Below, piece after piece: positions 26,241-35,848 of a DNA stretch of 64,000 nt. This DNA is from Massilia sp. PDC64. Lineage in GTDB: Bacteria > Pseudomonadota > Gammaproteobacteria > Burkholderiales > Burkholderiaceae_D. The position numbers were made by a program, and so were the translations under genes. Location: assembly GCF_900101265.1 (NCBI RefSeq), contig NZ_FMZS01000002.1, forward strand, positions 434,001-498,000. The letters are read 5' to 3'. The notes below the pieces were generated by a model. The model was not told the origin of the DNA. It saw only the letters and a program-made list of their open reading frames with translations, and searched no databases. How positions within the stretch are numbered: the stretch's first letter is position 1; each line of letters opens with the position of its first letter.

Positions 26241-28151
26241 ATGGCTGTCATTTCCCTCTCTTCCGCGCAACTGGCATTCGGCCACGTCGCGCTGCTCGAC
26301 CATGCCGATTTCTCGCTGGAAGCCGGCGAACGCGTCGGCCTCATCGGCCGCAACGGCACCGGCAAATCGTCGCTGCTGAAAATCATTTCCGGCCGCTCGA
26401 AGCTGGACGACGGCCTGCTCGTCATGCAGCAGAACGTCAAGATCGCGTACGTCGAGCAGGAGCCCGTGTTCGATCCGGAAATGACCGTGTTCGATGCCGT
26501 CGCTACCGGCATGGGCGACCAGCAGGCGATGCTCGCGGAGTACGAATCCCTCACGGGGCAATTTGGCCAGGGCAATGACGATGCGATCATGGAGCGCATG
26601 CACGATTTGCAGGCCAAGCTCGATGCGACGGATGCGTGGAACCTGGGCAACCGGGTCGAGACGACGCTGGGCCGTTTGGGCCTCGCGGGCGATGCGAAGA
26701 TGGGGACATTGTCAGGTGGCATGCAGAAGCGCGTGGCGCTGGCCGTCGCGCTCGTGTCCGGCCCCGACGTGCTGCTGCTGGACGAACCGACGAACCACCT
26801 GGACTTCACGTCGATCCAGTGGCTGGAAGGCCTGCTGCGCGAATTCCGCGGCTCCGTGCTGTTCATCACCCACGACCGCCGCTTCCTCGACAACGTCGCC
26901 ACGCGCATCGTCGAACTGGACCGTGGCCGCCTGCTGTCGTTCCCCGGTAACTTCAGCAAGTACCAGGAGCGCAAGAAAGAACTGCTCGCGATCGAGGAGA
27001 GCGAGAACGCCAAGTTCGACAAGGTCCTCGCGCAGGAAGAAGTGTGGATCCGCAAGGGCGTGGAAGCGCGCCGCACCCGTAACGAAGGCCGCGTGCGCCG
27101 CCTGGAAGACCTGCGCCTGCAACGTGCCGCGCGCCGCGACCAGCAGGGCCAGGTGCGCATCGACGTGGCGACCGGCGAGCGCTCCGGCAAGATCGTCGCG
27201 GAACTGGAAAACATCTCGAAGTCGTACGGCGACAAAGTGATCGTGAAAAACTTTACCGGCACGATCATGCGTGGCGACAAGGTCGGCCTGATCGGGCCGA
27301 ACGGCGCCGGCAAGACGACGCTGCTGAAGATCATCCTCGGCGAAGAGACGGTGGACAGCGGCAACGTCAAGCTGGGCACGCGCCTGAACGTCGCGTACTT
27401 CGACCAGATGCGCGCGCAACTGAACGAGGAAGCGTCGCTGGCGGACACCATTTCTCCGGGCAGCGACTGGGTCGAGATCAATGGCCAGCGCAAGCACGTG
27501 ATGAGCTACCTGGGCGACTTCCTGTTCGCGCCCGAGCGCGCGCGCTCGCCCGTGAAATCGCTGTCAGGCGGCGAGCGCAACCGCCTGCTGCTGGCGCGCC
27601 TGTTCGCCAAGCCGGCCAACTGCCTCGTGCTGGACGAACCGACCAACGACCTCGACATCGACACGCTCGAGTTGCTGGAAGAACTGTTGACGGATTACAC
27701 GGGTACCGTCTTCCTCGTCAGCCACGACCGCACGTTCCTCGACAACGTCGTCACGCAAGTCATCGTGTCCGAAGGGCAGGGGACGTGGCGCGAATACGTG
27801 GGCGGCTACAGCGATTGGGAACGCGTGAAAGCGACGCCCGCGCCCGCCGTGGCACAAAAGGCCGCGCCGGCGAAAGCGCAGGATATGTCATCCAACGCAC
27901 AGAACGCGCCCGGCAAGAAGGTAAAGTTGAGTTACAAGGAGCAGCGAGAGCTGGAAGAGTTGCCGCAGCTTATCGCCAGCCTTGAAGACGAGCAGTCGGC
28001 CATCACGGCACAACTGAATGCGCCCGACTTCTACAAGACCAATCCCGCTGACGCGCGCCGGATGAATGCGCGTTACGCGGAAATCGAGGAGCTTCTGCTC
28101 GACGCCCTGGAGCGTTGGGAAGGCCTCGAAGCGCGCGCACGGGGAGAATAG
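26241..28151 (+). CDS. uup: ABC-F family ATPase Uup
   Basis: 636 residues with two ATP-binding cassettes and no membrane segments. Cassette 1 has GRNGTGKSS, LSGGMQKRVALA and LLLDEPTNHLDF. Cassette 2 has GPNGAGKTT, LSGGERNRLLLA and LVLDEPTNDLDI. The linker is charged. The last 80 residues are Ala-rich then coiled coil (SYKEQRELEELPQLIASLED), the Uup-type C-terminal DNA/ribosome-binding domain. ABC-F proteins act on the ribosome; Uup also affects precise transposon excision in E. coli. It starts 65 bp after the tRNA. Confidence 0.93.
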   Translation: MAVISLSSAQLAFGHVALLDHADFSLEAGERVGLIGRNGTGKSSLLKIISGRSKLDDGLLVMQQNVKIAYVEQEPVFDPEMTVFDAVATGMGDQQAMLAEYESLTGQFGQGNDDAIMERMHDLQAKLDATDAWNLGNRVETTLGRLGLAGDAKMGTLSGGMQKRVALAVALVSGPDVLLLDEPTNHLDFTSIQWLEGLLREFRGSVLFITHDRRFLDNVATRIVELDRGRLLSFPGNFSKYQERKKELLAIEESENAKFDKVLAQEEVWIRKGVEARRTRNEGRVRRLEDLRLQRAARRDQQGQVRIDVATGERSGKIVAELENISKSYGDKVIVKNFTGTIMRGDKVGLIGPNGAGKTTLLKIILGEETVDSGNVKLGTRLNVAYFDQMRAQLNEEASLADTISPGSDWVEINGQRKHVMSYLGDFLFAPERARSPVKSLSGGERNRLLLARLFAKPANCLVLDEPTNDLDIDTLELLEELLTDYTGTVFLVSHDRTFLDNVVTQVIVSEGQGTWREYVGGYSDWERVKATPAPAVAQKAAPAKAQDMSSNAQNAPGKKVKLSYKEQRELEELPQLIASLEDEQSAITAQLNAPDFYKTNPADARRMNARYAEIEELLLDALERWEGLEARARGE

Positions 28152-28205
28152 CCCATGCGTTAGCGCATCGCTGAGCGCGGGCCAGGCGCCCGCTGACGGA
28201 GAGAC

Positions 28206-28931
28206 ATGACTGAGCATGACGACCGCTACGCCGTGCCTGCCACGGCAGCCATTCCCGCCGCCGCTCCCATGTTCAACCGCGCGGCCTGGCTTCGCATCCT
28301 GCCCTTCGCCGCCTACCTGGCCTTCATCGTCATCGGCGACGTGCTGGAACGCCTCGGTGTCCCGCAGGACACCCTGCGCTGGCTGTACCCCGCCAAGATC
28401 GCCCTCGTGGCCCTGTTGCTGGCGCTGTTCTGGCGCCAGTATCAAGAACTTTCCCGCTTTCATCTCGCACCCACGCAGTTGCTCGTCGCGCTGGCGACGG
28501 GCGTGCTCGTGCTCGTACTATGGATCAGCCTGGACGCCGGCTGGATGGTCATCGGTTCCCCCTCCGGCTTCGATCCACGCGTCGACGGCCGCATCGACTG
28601 GCTGCTCGTGGCGATCCGCATCGCCGGCGCGGCGCTCGTTGTTCCCGTCATGGAAGAGTTGTTCTGGCGCTCTTTCCTGATGCGATGGGTGGATGCGCCC
28701 GACTTCGAGTCGGTTGCGCCCTCTCAACTTTCCATCAAAAGCTTCGTGATCACTGTCCTGCTGTTCGGTGTCGAACATAACCTCTGGCTTGCCGGGATCG
28801 TTGCGGGCGCGGCCTACAGTCTGCTGTACATGCGTCACCGCAACTTGTGGTCGCCGATCCTGGCACACGCCGTCACCAACGGCCTGCTGGGCGTGTGGGT
28901 GGTTCGGACCGGCAGCTGGTCTTACTGGTAA
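28206..28931 (+). CDS. CAAX prenyl protease-related (CPBP) membrane protein, PEP-CTERM associated
   Basis: 241 residues with about six membrane segments. EELFWRSFLMRW (near 158-169) and VLLFGVEHNLWLAG carry the Glu-Glu/Arg and His residues of the CPBP (Abi/CAAX) protease family. A version of this family (TIGR03008, from memory) is found in PEP-CTERM/exosortase loci. It stands at the head of the exopolysaccharide locus, 38 bp before epsL, and may process or modify a sorting component; the substrate is unknown. Its upstream flank has a small hairpin (ATGCG/CGCAT, 28155-28168). Confidence 0.85.
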   Translation: MTEHDDRYAVPATAAIPAAAPMFNRAAWLRILPFAAYLAFIVIGDVLERLGVPQDTLRWLYPAKIALVALLLALFWRQYQELSRFHLAPTQLLVALATGVLVLVLWISLDAGWMVIGSPSGFDPRVDGRIDWLLVAIRIAGAALVVPVMEELFWRSFLMRWVDAPDFESVAPSQLSIKSFVITVLLFGVEHNLWLAGIVAGAAYSLLYMRHRNLWSPILAHAVTNGLLGVWVVRTGSWSYW

Positions 28932-28969
28932 GCCGTCCGCCATTAACTTCAAGAAAAAGACAAACAATC

Positions 28970-30166
28970 ATGCTGAATTACCGCGTGCGTCCCCTTGCCC
29001 TGTTGCTCTGCACCCTGTTCACCTTGCCCGCCGGTGCCGGTCCCAGCGATGCGCTGCACCTGTATGCCGGCGTCGGCTACGGCCACGACGACAACCTGCT
29101 GCGCGTGCCGGAAGGCCAGCCCGCCTTCGACGGCACCCGGGCCGATTCGTGGTGGATGCGGGAGGGTGGATTGATCTTCGATAAGACCTATAGCCGCCAG
29201 CGGATTTCCATCGTGGCCAAGCTGTCCAAGTACGACTTCGACCATTTCAAACAGCTGAATTACGATGGCAAGGATTTGCAGGCAACCTGGTTCTGGCAAC
29301 TCGGGAACCACCTCGAAGGCAAGGTCGGCACCACGTATCAACAGGTGCTGGCGCCTTACACCGATTTCCAGAGCAACGAGCGCAACCTGCGCCGCAGCCG
29401 CTCGCAGTTCGCGGAAGGCGCGTGGCGCTTCCACTCGTCCTGGCGCGTGCGCACGGGCTTCCAGCGCGACAAGTACGACTACGAGCTGTTCGCCCAGCGC
29501 TACAACAACCGTACGGAGGATGCGGGCGAAGTGGAGCTCGACTACCTGCCCAGCAGCGGCAGCACGGTCGGCCTCGTGGCGCGCCGGGTCAAGGGCAAGT
29601 ATCCCTATCCCCGTCCCGTCGGGCCGAACCTTCTCAACGACAACTTCACGCAGGACGAACTGAAGGCGCGCGTGCTGTGGATCGCGACGGGCTCCACGAC
29701 GTTCGACGCCCTGGTCGGCTACACGCGGCGCGACCAGCCGTCGTTCGGCACGGGCAAGACGAGCGGCGTGGCCGGCAAGGTGAAGGCCATGTACCAGCCG
29801 CGCGGCAAGATGACCTACAAGGCCGCCGTCTGGCGCGACTTCGCCCCGCTGGAAAGCACGGTGGTGAGCTATACGCTGAACAAGGGCGCCAGCGTGGGCG
29901 CGCAATGGGATGCGACTGCCAAGATCAAGGTGAATGCCGACGCCGTCTACGAGCGGCGCAACTACAACGCGCGCGAGTCGTTCGCCCGCGCGGGCGACAT
30001 CCGCGACTCCATCCGCACGCAAAGCCTGTCCGCGACGTGGACGCCGCGGCCGACCATCCAGGTATCGGCCGGGCTGGCCCATCAGGCGCGCAGCGGATCG
30101 CCCGTGCTCGGTACGGGCAGCTTCAAGTCGAACAGCGTGTCGCTGTCGGCCAATGCGCAGTTCTGA
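28970..30166 (+). CDS. epsL: Outer-membrane beta-barrel protein EpsL of the XrtB polysaccharide system
   Basis: 398 residues from the ATG at 28970; the frame is open further upstream but that part overlaps the CAAX-protease gene. A signal peptide (LALLLCTLFTLPAGAG) is followed by LHLYAGVGYGHDDNLLRVPE. Alternating polar and aromatic stretches run throughout to a final SVSLSANAQF ending in Phe, the outer-membrane insertion signature. It matches my memory of EpsL of PEP-CTERM-linked EPS operons. Its role is probably export or secretion of the polysaccharide through the outer membrane. Confidence 0.88.
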   Translation: MLNYRVRPLALLLCTLFTLPAGAGPSDALHLYAGVGYGHDDNLLRVPEGQPAFDGTRADSWWMREGGLIFDKTYSRQRISIVAKLSKYDFDHFKQLNYDGKDLQATWFWQLGNHLEGKVGTTYQQVLAPYTDFQSNERNLRRSRSQFAEGAWRFHSSWRVRTGFQRDKYDYELFAQRYNNRTEDAGEVELDYLPSSGSTVGLVARRVKGKYPYPRPVGPNLLNDNFTQDELKARVLWIATGSTTFDALVGYTRRDQPSFGTGKTSGVAGKVKAMYQPRGKMTYKAAVWRDFAPLESTVVSYTLNKGASVGAQWDATAKIKVNADAVYERRNYNARESFARAGDIRDSIRTQSLSATWTPRPTIQVSAGLAHQARSGSPVLGTGSFKSNSVSLSANAQF

Positions 30167-30174
30167 TCATTCTC

Positions 30175-31554
30175 ATGACCGTCAATGACATACCGTTAAT
30201 CTCATTCTTCCAGCGCGTACTCGATCCGTTGATCATCATGGGCACGCTGTACCTGGCGGCGCTGCTGTTCCATGAGCCGTTTTCGGGCTACCTGCTGGTG
30301 CTGATGGTGCTGGCGTTCTTCGTCTCGTCGGCCGTGTACCAGCACGTCGATCCGTACCGCACGTGGCGCAGCGGCCGCATGTGGGCCTATGCGCGCGACA
30401 CGATCTTCGGCTGGTGCGTGACGCTCGCCGTGCTGATGTTCCTCGGCTCGTCCAGCGGCCTCAAATACTATTACGACGAGCGCGTGCTGCTGGCCTGGGC
30501 CGTCGCCACGCCGCTGATCCTGCTGGGCAGCCACATCGCCGTGCGCGTGGCCAAGCGGCCCGGCAACAGCAAGGAAGTGCGCTCGGTGGTGGTGGTCGGC
30601 GTCAACGACGTGGGCCTGAAGTTCGCGGGCATCTGCGACCGCCATCCGAATCTGTTCATGCAGGTGCACGGCTTCTTCGACGACCGCGACGGCGAACGGC
30701 GCCCGGCCGAGCTGCCGCATCCGATGCTGGGCAAGACGGGCGAGCTGGCGCAGTACGTGCGCAACAACGGCATCAAGATGATCTTCATCAGCCAGCCGAT
30801 CTCCGCGCAGCCGCGCATCCGCAAGCTCATCGACGAGTTGCAGGACACGACCGCGTCCGTCTATTTCCTGCCGGACGTCTACATCTTCGACCTGATGCAG
30901 GCACGCTTCGACAACGTGGGCGGCATGCCCGTCATCGCGATCTGCGAGACCCCGTTCATGGGCCTGAACAGCATGATCAAGCGCACCTCCGACATCGTGC
31001 TGTCGGGCCTCATCCTGCTCCTGCTGGCACCGCTGATGCTCGTGATCGCCGTGGCCGTCAAGCTGAGTTCGCCGGGGCCCGTGATCTTCCGCCAGCGCCG
31101 CTACGGCCTGTATGGCGAAGAGATCATCGTCTACAAATTCCGCTCGATGAAGGTGATGGAAAACGGCGATGCCGTCGTGCAGGCGCGCAAGGACGACGAC
31201 CGCGTGACGCCCATCGGCCGCTTCCTGCGCCGCACGTCGCTCGACGAACTGCCGCAGTTCATCAATGTGCTGCAGGGCAGGATGAGCATCGTGGGTCCCC
31301 GCCCGCACGCGGTCGCGCACAACGAGCAATACCGCAAGCTGATCAAGGGATACATGCTGCGCCATAAGGTCAAACCGGGCATCACCGGTTGGGCGCAGGT
31401 CAACGGACTGCGTGGCGAAACGGCCACGCTCGACAAGATGGAAGCGCGCATCCAGTACGACCTCGATTATTTGCGCAACTGGTCGTTGTGGCTGGATCTA
31501 TGGATCGTCCTCAAGACGGTGAAGGTGGTGCTGACGCGCGAGAACGCGTTCTAA
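30175..31554 (+). CDS. Undecaprenyl-phosphate sugar phosphotransferase (EPS chain initiation)
   Basis: 459 residues from the ATG at 30175, 8 bp after epsL. Four or five N-terminal membrane segments precede a nucleotide-binding-like middle domain (VRSVVVVGVNDVGLKFAGIC). The C-terminal polyprenyl-phosphate hexose-1-phosphate transferase domain carries VKLSSPGPVIFRQRRYGLYG, YKFRSMKV, RRTSLDELPQFINVLQGRMS, VGPRPHA and VKPGITGWAQVNGLRG. It transfers a sugar-1-phosphate, commonly glucose, from a UDP-sugar to undecaprenyl phosphate at the inner membrane. It belongs to the WcaJ/EpsB-like group. Confidence 0.92.
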   Translation: MTVNDIPLISFFQRVLDPLIIMGTLYLAALLFHEPFSGYLLVLMVLAFFVSSAVYQHVDPYRTWRSGRMWAYARDTIFGWCVTLAVLMFLGSSSGLKYYYDERVLLAWAVATPLILLGSHIAVRVAKRPGNSKEVRSVVVVGVNDVGLKFAGICDRHPNLFMQVHGFFDDRDGERRPAELPHPMLGKTGELAQYVRNNGIKMIFISQPISAQPRIRKLIDELQDTTASVYFLPDVYIFDLMQARFDNVGGMPVIAICETPFMGLNSMIKRTSDIVLSGLILLLLAPLMLVIAVAVKLSSPGPVIFRQRRYGLYGEEIIVYKFRSMKVMENGDAVVQARKDDDRVTPIGRFLRRTSLDELPQFINVLQGRMSIVGPRPHAVAHNEQYRKLIKGYMLRHKVKPGITGWAQVNGLRGETATLDKMEARIQYDLDYLRNWSLWLDLWIVLKTVKVVLTRENAF

Positions 31555-31705
31555 AGCATGAACATGTGGGGTCGCTTAGGACCGGCTTAAAGGGCCGGGT
31601 TCAATCGGATCGGCGCTTGCGGCGCCCGATGGGCTGCGTGAGAATAATTGCTGAGATTGCAATTTTTTATTGATTTTGCATAACAATTCGCCAGGACAAC
31701 AGCCA

Positions 31706-32821
31706 ATGAAGAAAGCGTTGATCACGGGTGTCACCGGCCAGGATGGTTCCTATCTCGCGGAACTCCTGCTGGCCAAGGGTTATGAAGTGCATGGCATCAA
31801 GCGGCGCGCCTCGCTCTTCAATACCGAGCGGATCGATCACATCTACCAGGATCCGCACGTCGAGGACAATCACTTCCATTTGCATTACGGCGACCTGTCC
31901 GACACGTCGAACCTCAACCGCATCATGTGCGAAGTCCGGCCGGACGAGGTCTACAACCTCGGTGCGATGAGTCACGTGGCCGTGTCGTTCGAATCGCCGG
32001 AATACACGGCCGACGTCGATGCCATCGGCACGTTGCGCCTGCTGGAAGCGATCCGGTTCCTCGGCCTGGAAAAGACGACGCGCTTCTACCAGGCGTCGAC
32101 GTCGGAGTTGTACGGCCTCGTCCAGGAGACGCCGCAGCGCGAGACGACGCCGTTCTATCCGCGCAGCCCGTATGCGGTCGCCAAGCTGTACGCCTACTGG
32201 ATCACCGTCAATTACCGCGAAGCGTACGGCATGTATGCGTGCAACGGCATCCTGTTCAACCATGAGTCCCCGCGCCGCGGCGAGACCTTCGTCACGCGCA
32301 AGATCACGCGCGGCCTCGCGAATATCTCGCAAGGCCTGGAGCAGCAACTTTTTCTCGGCAACCTCGACGCGCTGCGCGACTGGGGCCATGCGCGCGACTA
32401 TGTCGAGATGCAATGGCTGATGCTCCAGCAGGACACGCCCGAGGACTACGTCATCGCGACGGGGCGCCAGTATTCCGTGCGGCACTTCGTCGAGGTGGCC
32501 GCGCGCGAGTTGGGCATCGAGATCGCGTGGCAGGGCGAGGGCGTGCACGAGCGCGGCGTGATCGCCGCCATCCACGGCGACAAGGCGCCCGGGGTCGTGG
32601 TGGGCCAGCCGATCGTCGCCGTCGACCCGCAATACTTCCGTCCGACGGAAGTCGACACGCTGCTCGGCGATCCGGGCAAGGCGCGCCGGCGGCTGGGCTG
32701 GGAGCCCCGGACTTCTTTCGAAGCGATGGTGCAGGAAATGGTGGCGCACGACCTCGAGACGGCGCGTCGCCACAAGCTGCTCGCATCGCATGGCTACAAC
32801 GTTGCAATTTCACTGGAGTGA
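31706..32821 (+). CDS. gmd: GDP-mannose 4,6-dehydratase
   Basis: 371 residues from the ATG at 31706 ([20 protein letters not shown]). Rossmann-fold SDR. Blocks: GITGQDG-type loop near the N-terminus, [25 protein letters not shown] (catalytic Tyr-Lys) and [16 protein letters not shown]. It converts GDP-mannose to GDP-4-keto-6-deoxymannose, the first step to GDP-L-fucose. With fcl 3 bp downstream and manC at the end of the locus, GDP-fucose supply is complete. A 151 bp gap upstream may hold a promoter. Confidence 0.95.
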   Translation: MKKALITGVTGQDGSYLAELLLAKGYEVHGIKRRASLFNTERIDHIYQDPHVEDNHFHLHYGDLSDTSNLNRIMCEVRPDEVYNLGAMSHVAVSFESPEYTADVDAIGTLRLLEAIRFLGLEKTTRFYQASTSELYGLVQETPQRETTPFYPRSPYAVAKLYAYWITVNYREAYGMYACNGILFNHESPRRGETFVTRKITRGLANISQGLEQQLFLGNLDALRDWGHARDYVEMQWLMLQQDTPEDYVIATGRQYSVRHFVEVAARELGIEIAWQGEGVHERGVIAAIHGDKAPGVVVGQPIVAVDPQYFRPTEVDTLLGDPGKARRRLGWEPRTSFEAMVQEMVAHDLETARRHKLLASHGYNVAISLE

Positions 32822-32824
32822 ACG

Positions 32825-33805
32825 TTGAATACTCAACCCCGCATCTACGTGGCCGGCCATAACGGGCTGGTCGGTTCGGCCATCGTGCGCGTGCTGCGCG
32901 CGCAGGGCCACACGAACATCGTCACGCGCAGCCACGCGGAACTCGAACTGACCGACCAGGCGCAGGTCCGCGAGTTCTTCCGCACGGAGCGCATCGACCA
33001 GGTCTACCTGGCGGCCGCCAAGGTCGGCGGCATCCACGCGAACAACACGTATCCGGCCGAATTCATCTACGACAACATGATGGTGCAGGCGAACGTCGTG
33101 CACGAAGCGTGGCGCAACGGGGTCCATAAGCTGCTGTTCCTCGGGTCCTCGTGCATCTATCCGCGCCTGGCCCAGCAGCCGATCAAGGAAGAGTACCTGA
33201 TGAGCGGCATGCTGGAGCCGACCAACGAACCCTATGCGATGGCAAAAATTGCCGGCATCAAACTGTGCGAAAGCTACAACCGCCAGTACGGCACGGATTA
33301 CCGCAGCGTCATGCCGACGAATCTGTACGGTCCCGGCGACAACTACCACCCGGAAAACAGCCACGTGATCCCTGCCCTGATGCGGCGCTTCCACGAAGCG
33401 AAGCTCGCGGGCGCGCCCGAAGTCGTGATCTGGGGCAGCGGCAAGCCGATGCGCGAATTCCTGTACGTCGACGACATGGCGGAAGCGAGCGTGTACGTGA
33501 TGAACCTCGACCACGCCACGTACGCCGCGTACACGGACCCGATGCATTCGCACATCAACGTGGGCACGGGCGAGGACGTCACGATCGCGGAACTGGCGCG
33601 CCTGGTCGGCGAAGTCGTCGGCTACCGCGGCCGTATCGCGTTCGATCCCAGCAAGCCGGACGGCACGCCGCGCAAGCTGCTCGACGTGTCCAAGCTGAAA
33701 TCCCTCGGCTGGCAGGCGCGCACGCCGTTGCCGGAAGGATTGCGGCGCGCGTACGCGGCATTCGTCGACCTGATGGCCGACCAGGAGAAACGGGCCGCCG
33801 CCTGA
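32825..33805 (+). CDS. fcl: GDP-L-fucose synthase
   Basis: 326 residues starting at TTG 32825 with GGAG (32815-32818) at 6 bp. [20 protein letters not shown] binds [24 protein letters not shown] and [19 protein letters not shown] (Tyr-x3-Lys) are the catalytic blocks. It epimerises and reduces GDP-4-keto-6-deoxymannose to GDP-L-fucose. It follows gmd by 3 bp, so the two enzymes of the pathway are coupled. Confidence 0.95.
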   Translation: MNTQPRIYVAGHNGLVGSAIVRVLRAQGHTNIVTRSHAELELTDQAQVREFFRTERIDQVYLAAAKVGGIHANNTYPAEFIYDNMMVQANVVHEAWRNGVHKLLFLGSSCIYPRLAQQPIKEEYLMSGMLEPTNEPYAMAKIAGIKLCESYNRQYGTDYRSVMPTNLYGPGDNYHPENSHVIPALMRRFHEAKLAGAPEVVIWGSGKPMREFLYVDDMAEASVYVMNLDHATYAAYTDPMHSHINVGTGEDVTIAELARLVGEVVGYRGRIAFDPSKPDGTPRKLLDVSKLKSLGWQARTPLPEGLRRAYAAFVDLMADQEKRAAA

Positions 33806-33922
33806 AGCATTGCGGCCGGGGCCGTACGGCAGAGTGTTAATTGACGAACAGAGTCCGAGCCGTGCGGCTCCCAGAATGAGCGGGCTATAACAAGAGTTCC
33901 ACCCATCCCCCAAGGACACCAA

Positions 33923-34981
33923 TTGAACAACAACCACGTGGCTGCCAACATGAACACATCCTCACCTACGACTCCGAAGCGCGTGCTGTGCGCCGCGCTG
34001 ATCCTGGTTGCGGCAACCTTGAGCGCGTGCGGCGACAAGGCGAAAGAAAAGAAACCCGGCCAGGCGCTGGCGAGCGTGAATGGGGAAGAGGTCACGGTAC
34101 TCCAGCTCAACGAGGAATTGCAGCGCGCGGGCGTGTCCGCCGCCCAGCAGGATGCCGCCAGCAAGCAATTGCTGCAGGCGTTGATCGACCGCCAGTTGCT
34201 GCAGGAAGCGGCCGCGAAGGAGAACCTCGACCGCGACCCCAAGGTCATGCAGGCGATCGACCGCGCCAAGTCGCTGATCATCGCGCAGGCTTATTTGCAG
34301 AAGCGCATCGGCAACGTGGCGAAGCCGACGCCGGCGGAAGTCGAGGATTATTACAACAAGCACCCGGAATTCTTTTCCAACCGTAAGCAGTTCAGCATGA
34401 ACGAACTCGTGATCTCCGCCAACGACCTGACGCCCGAGCTGCGCAGCGCGGCCGATAGCGCGAAGTCGCTGGAAGAGGTCGCGGTATGGCTGGACACGCA
34501 CAAGATCAAGTACGGCCGCAACCAGGTCACGCGCTCGACGGCCGACGTGCCGCCGCAACTGTCGTCCAAGCTGCTGGGCATGCCCAAGGGCCAGCTCTTC
34601 GTCGTCAAGGAAGGGCCGCGCGCGATGTTCATCTCCGTTGCCGAGATCAAGGATGCGCCCGTCTCGCTGCAGGTCGCGTCCAACCAGATCGAGCAATTCC
34701 TCGTGAACCGCAAGAACAAGGAACTGGCCGCGGCCGAGCTGCAACGCCTGCGCTCCACCGCGAAGATCGAATACCTGAACAAATCGATGATGCCCGATCC
34801 CAAGGCCGCGCCGGCATTGCCGGCCGGCGCCGGCCCGACGAGCGCGGTGGCGAACGCGGATCCCGCCGCGCCCGCCGTGACGCCTGCGGCCGGTACGCCG
34901 GCCGCCGACAACGCACCGGCCGACAACGCATCCGGACCCGACAAGGCAGCGCTGGACCGCGGCGTCGCCGGACTGAAGTAA
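33923..34981 (+). CDS. epsD: EpsD family peptidyl-prolyl isomerase-like lipoprotein
   Basis: 352 residues from TTG 33923, supported by AAGGA at 6 bp; the ATG at 33950 has no ribosome site. A lipobox LSAC at 33-36 indicates a lipid anchor at Cys36. SurA/PpiC-like helical N-domain (VNGEEVTVLQLNEELQRAGV) and DRQLLQEAAAKENLDRDP, with the foldase-like stretch EVEDYYNKHPEFFSNRKQFS. A Pro/Ala-rich tail of about 60 residues ends the protein. EpsD proteins accompany EPS export operons, probably helping an outer-membrane component fold. It heads the epsD-epsE-epsF-epsG-xrtB-epsI run. Confidence 0.88.
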   Translation: MNNNHVAANMNTSSPTTPKRVLCAALILVAATLSACGDKAKEKKPGQALASVNGEEVTVLQLNEELQRAGVSAAQQDAASKQLLQALIDRQLLQEAAAKENLDRDPKVMQAIDRAKSLIIAQAYLQKRIGNVAKPTPAEVEDYYNKHPEFFSNRKQFSMNELVISANDLTPELRSAADSAKSLEEVAVWLDTHKIKYGRNQVTRSTADVPPQLSSKLLGMPKGQLFVVKEGPRAMFISVAEIKDAPVSLQVASNQIEQFLVNRKNKELAAAELQRLRSTAKIEYLNKSMMPDPKAAPALPAGAGPTSAVANADPAAPAVTPAAGTPAADNAPADNASGPDKAALDRGVAGLK

Positions 34982-35013
34982 TCCCCAACATTGACGAACA
35001 AGAAGGAGTGAAC

Positions 35014-35802
35014 ATGAAACGACTCGTACACTGGATGATTGCGGCAGTCCTCACGCTCAGCGCGGGCATGGTGGGTGCGGCGGAAATCCTGCTGGGCCCG
35101 GGCGACGTGGTCAAGGCATCCGTCTATGGCAGCCCCGATCTCGCGATCGAAACGCGCGTCTCCGAAAGCGGCACCATGACGTTCCCGCTGCTGGGCGAAG
35201 TGCAGGTCGGCGGCCTGACGACGCAGCAGGCGGAAAAGAAGATCGGCGGCCTGCTCGAGAAGGGCGGCTACCTGAAGAAGGCCCAGGTCAACCTCCTGAT
35301 CACCACGCTGGCGAGCCAGCAGGTGTCCGTGCTGGGCCAGGTCAACCGTCCGGGCCGCTATCCCGTCGACGGCCCGCGCAAGGTGCTCGACCTGCTGGCG
35401 CTGGCCGGCGGCATCGGCCCGGAAGGCGGCGACATGGTCAGCCTCGTGCGCACCCGCAACGGCGTCACGACGCGTGAAACCATCGACGTCGTCGACATGG
35501 TTCGCAAGGGCGAGCTGAACCGCGATTACGAAGTCGCCGGCGGCGACATCATCTTCGTCGAACGCGCGCCGCGTGCCTACATCACGGGCGAAGTGCAGCG
35601 TCCGGGGCCGTTCCGCCTGGAGCGCGCGATGACCGTCCAGCAGGCCCTGTCGGCCGGCGGCGGCCTGACCCAGCGCGGCACGCAACGTGGCCTGCGCATC
35701 ACGCGCCGCGATGCGAGCGGGACGCCGCACACGATCGAAGCGAAGGCCGATGACCTGGTCCAGGTGGACGACGTCATCACCGTCAAGGAATCGTGGTTTT
35801 AA
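35014..35802 (+). CDS. epsE: Polysaccharide export protein EpsE (Wza-like)
   Basis: 262 residues. A signal peptide (WMIAAVLTLSAGMVGA) is followed by EILLGPGDVVKASVYGSPDL, the export-domain signature, and SLBB domains (VSVLGQVNRPGRYPVDGPRK; ITGEVQRPGPFRLERAMTVQ). No lipobox Cys is present, unlike Wza. It forms the periplasmic/outer-membrane part of the export channel. AAGGAG precedes the ATG, 32 bp after epsD. Confidence 0.92.
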   Translation: MKRLVHWMIAAVLTLSAGMVGAAEILLGPGDVVKASVYGSPDLAIETRVSESGTMTFPLLGEVQVGGLTTQQAEKKIGGLLEKGGYLKKAQVNLLITTLASQQVSVLGQVNRPGRYPVDGPRKVLDLLALAGGIGPEGGDMVSLVRTRNGVTTRETIDVVDMVRKGELNRDYEVAGGDIIFVERAPRAYITGEVQRPGPFRLERAMTVQQALSAGGGLTQRGTQRGLRITRRDASGTPHTIEAKADDLVQVDDVITVKESWF

Positions 35803-35848
35803 GGTAGCAGGCTTCGGTTTTTGATCCACTCCGTTTTAAAGGTTCATC

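Noticed and set aside
31607..31620. Sigma-54-like promoter (GG-N10-GC, TTGC) before gmd
   Set aside because: Only the minimal pattern fits. Such matches are common in this base composition and a similar one occurs at 44933, so it is not called.
31612..31626. Terminator between the sugar transferase and gmd
   Set aside because: The GGCGC/GCGCC hairpin has no T-run after it.
33857..33870. Hairpin GAGCCG/CGGCTC before epsD as a terminator
   Set aside because: No T-run follows and the locus clearly continues in the same direction.
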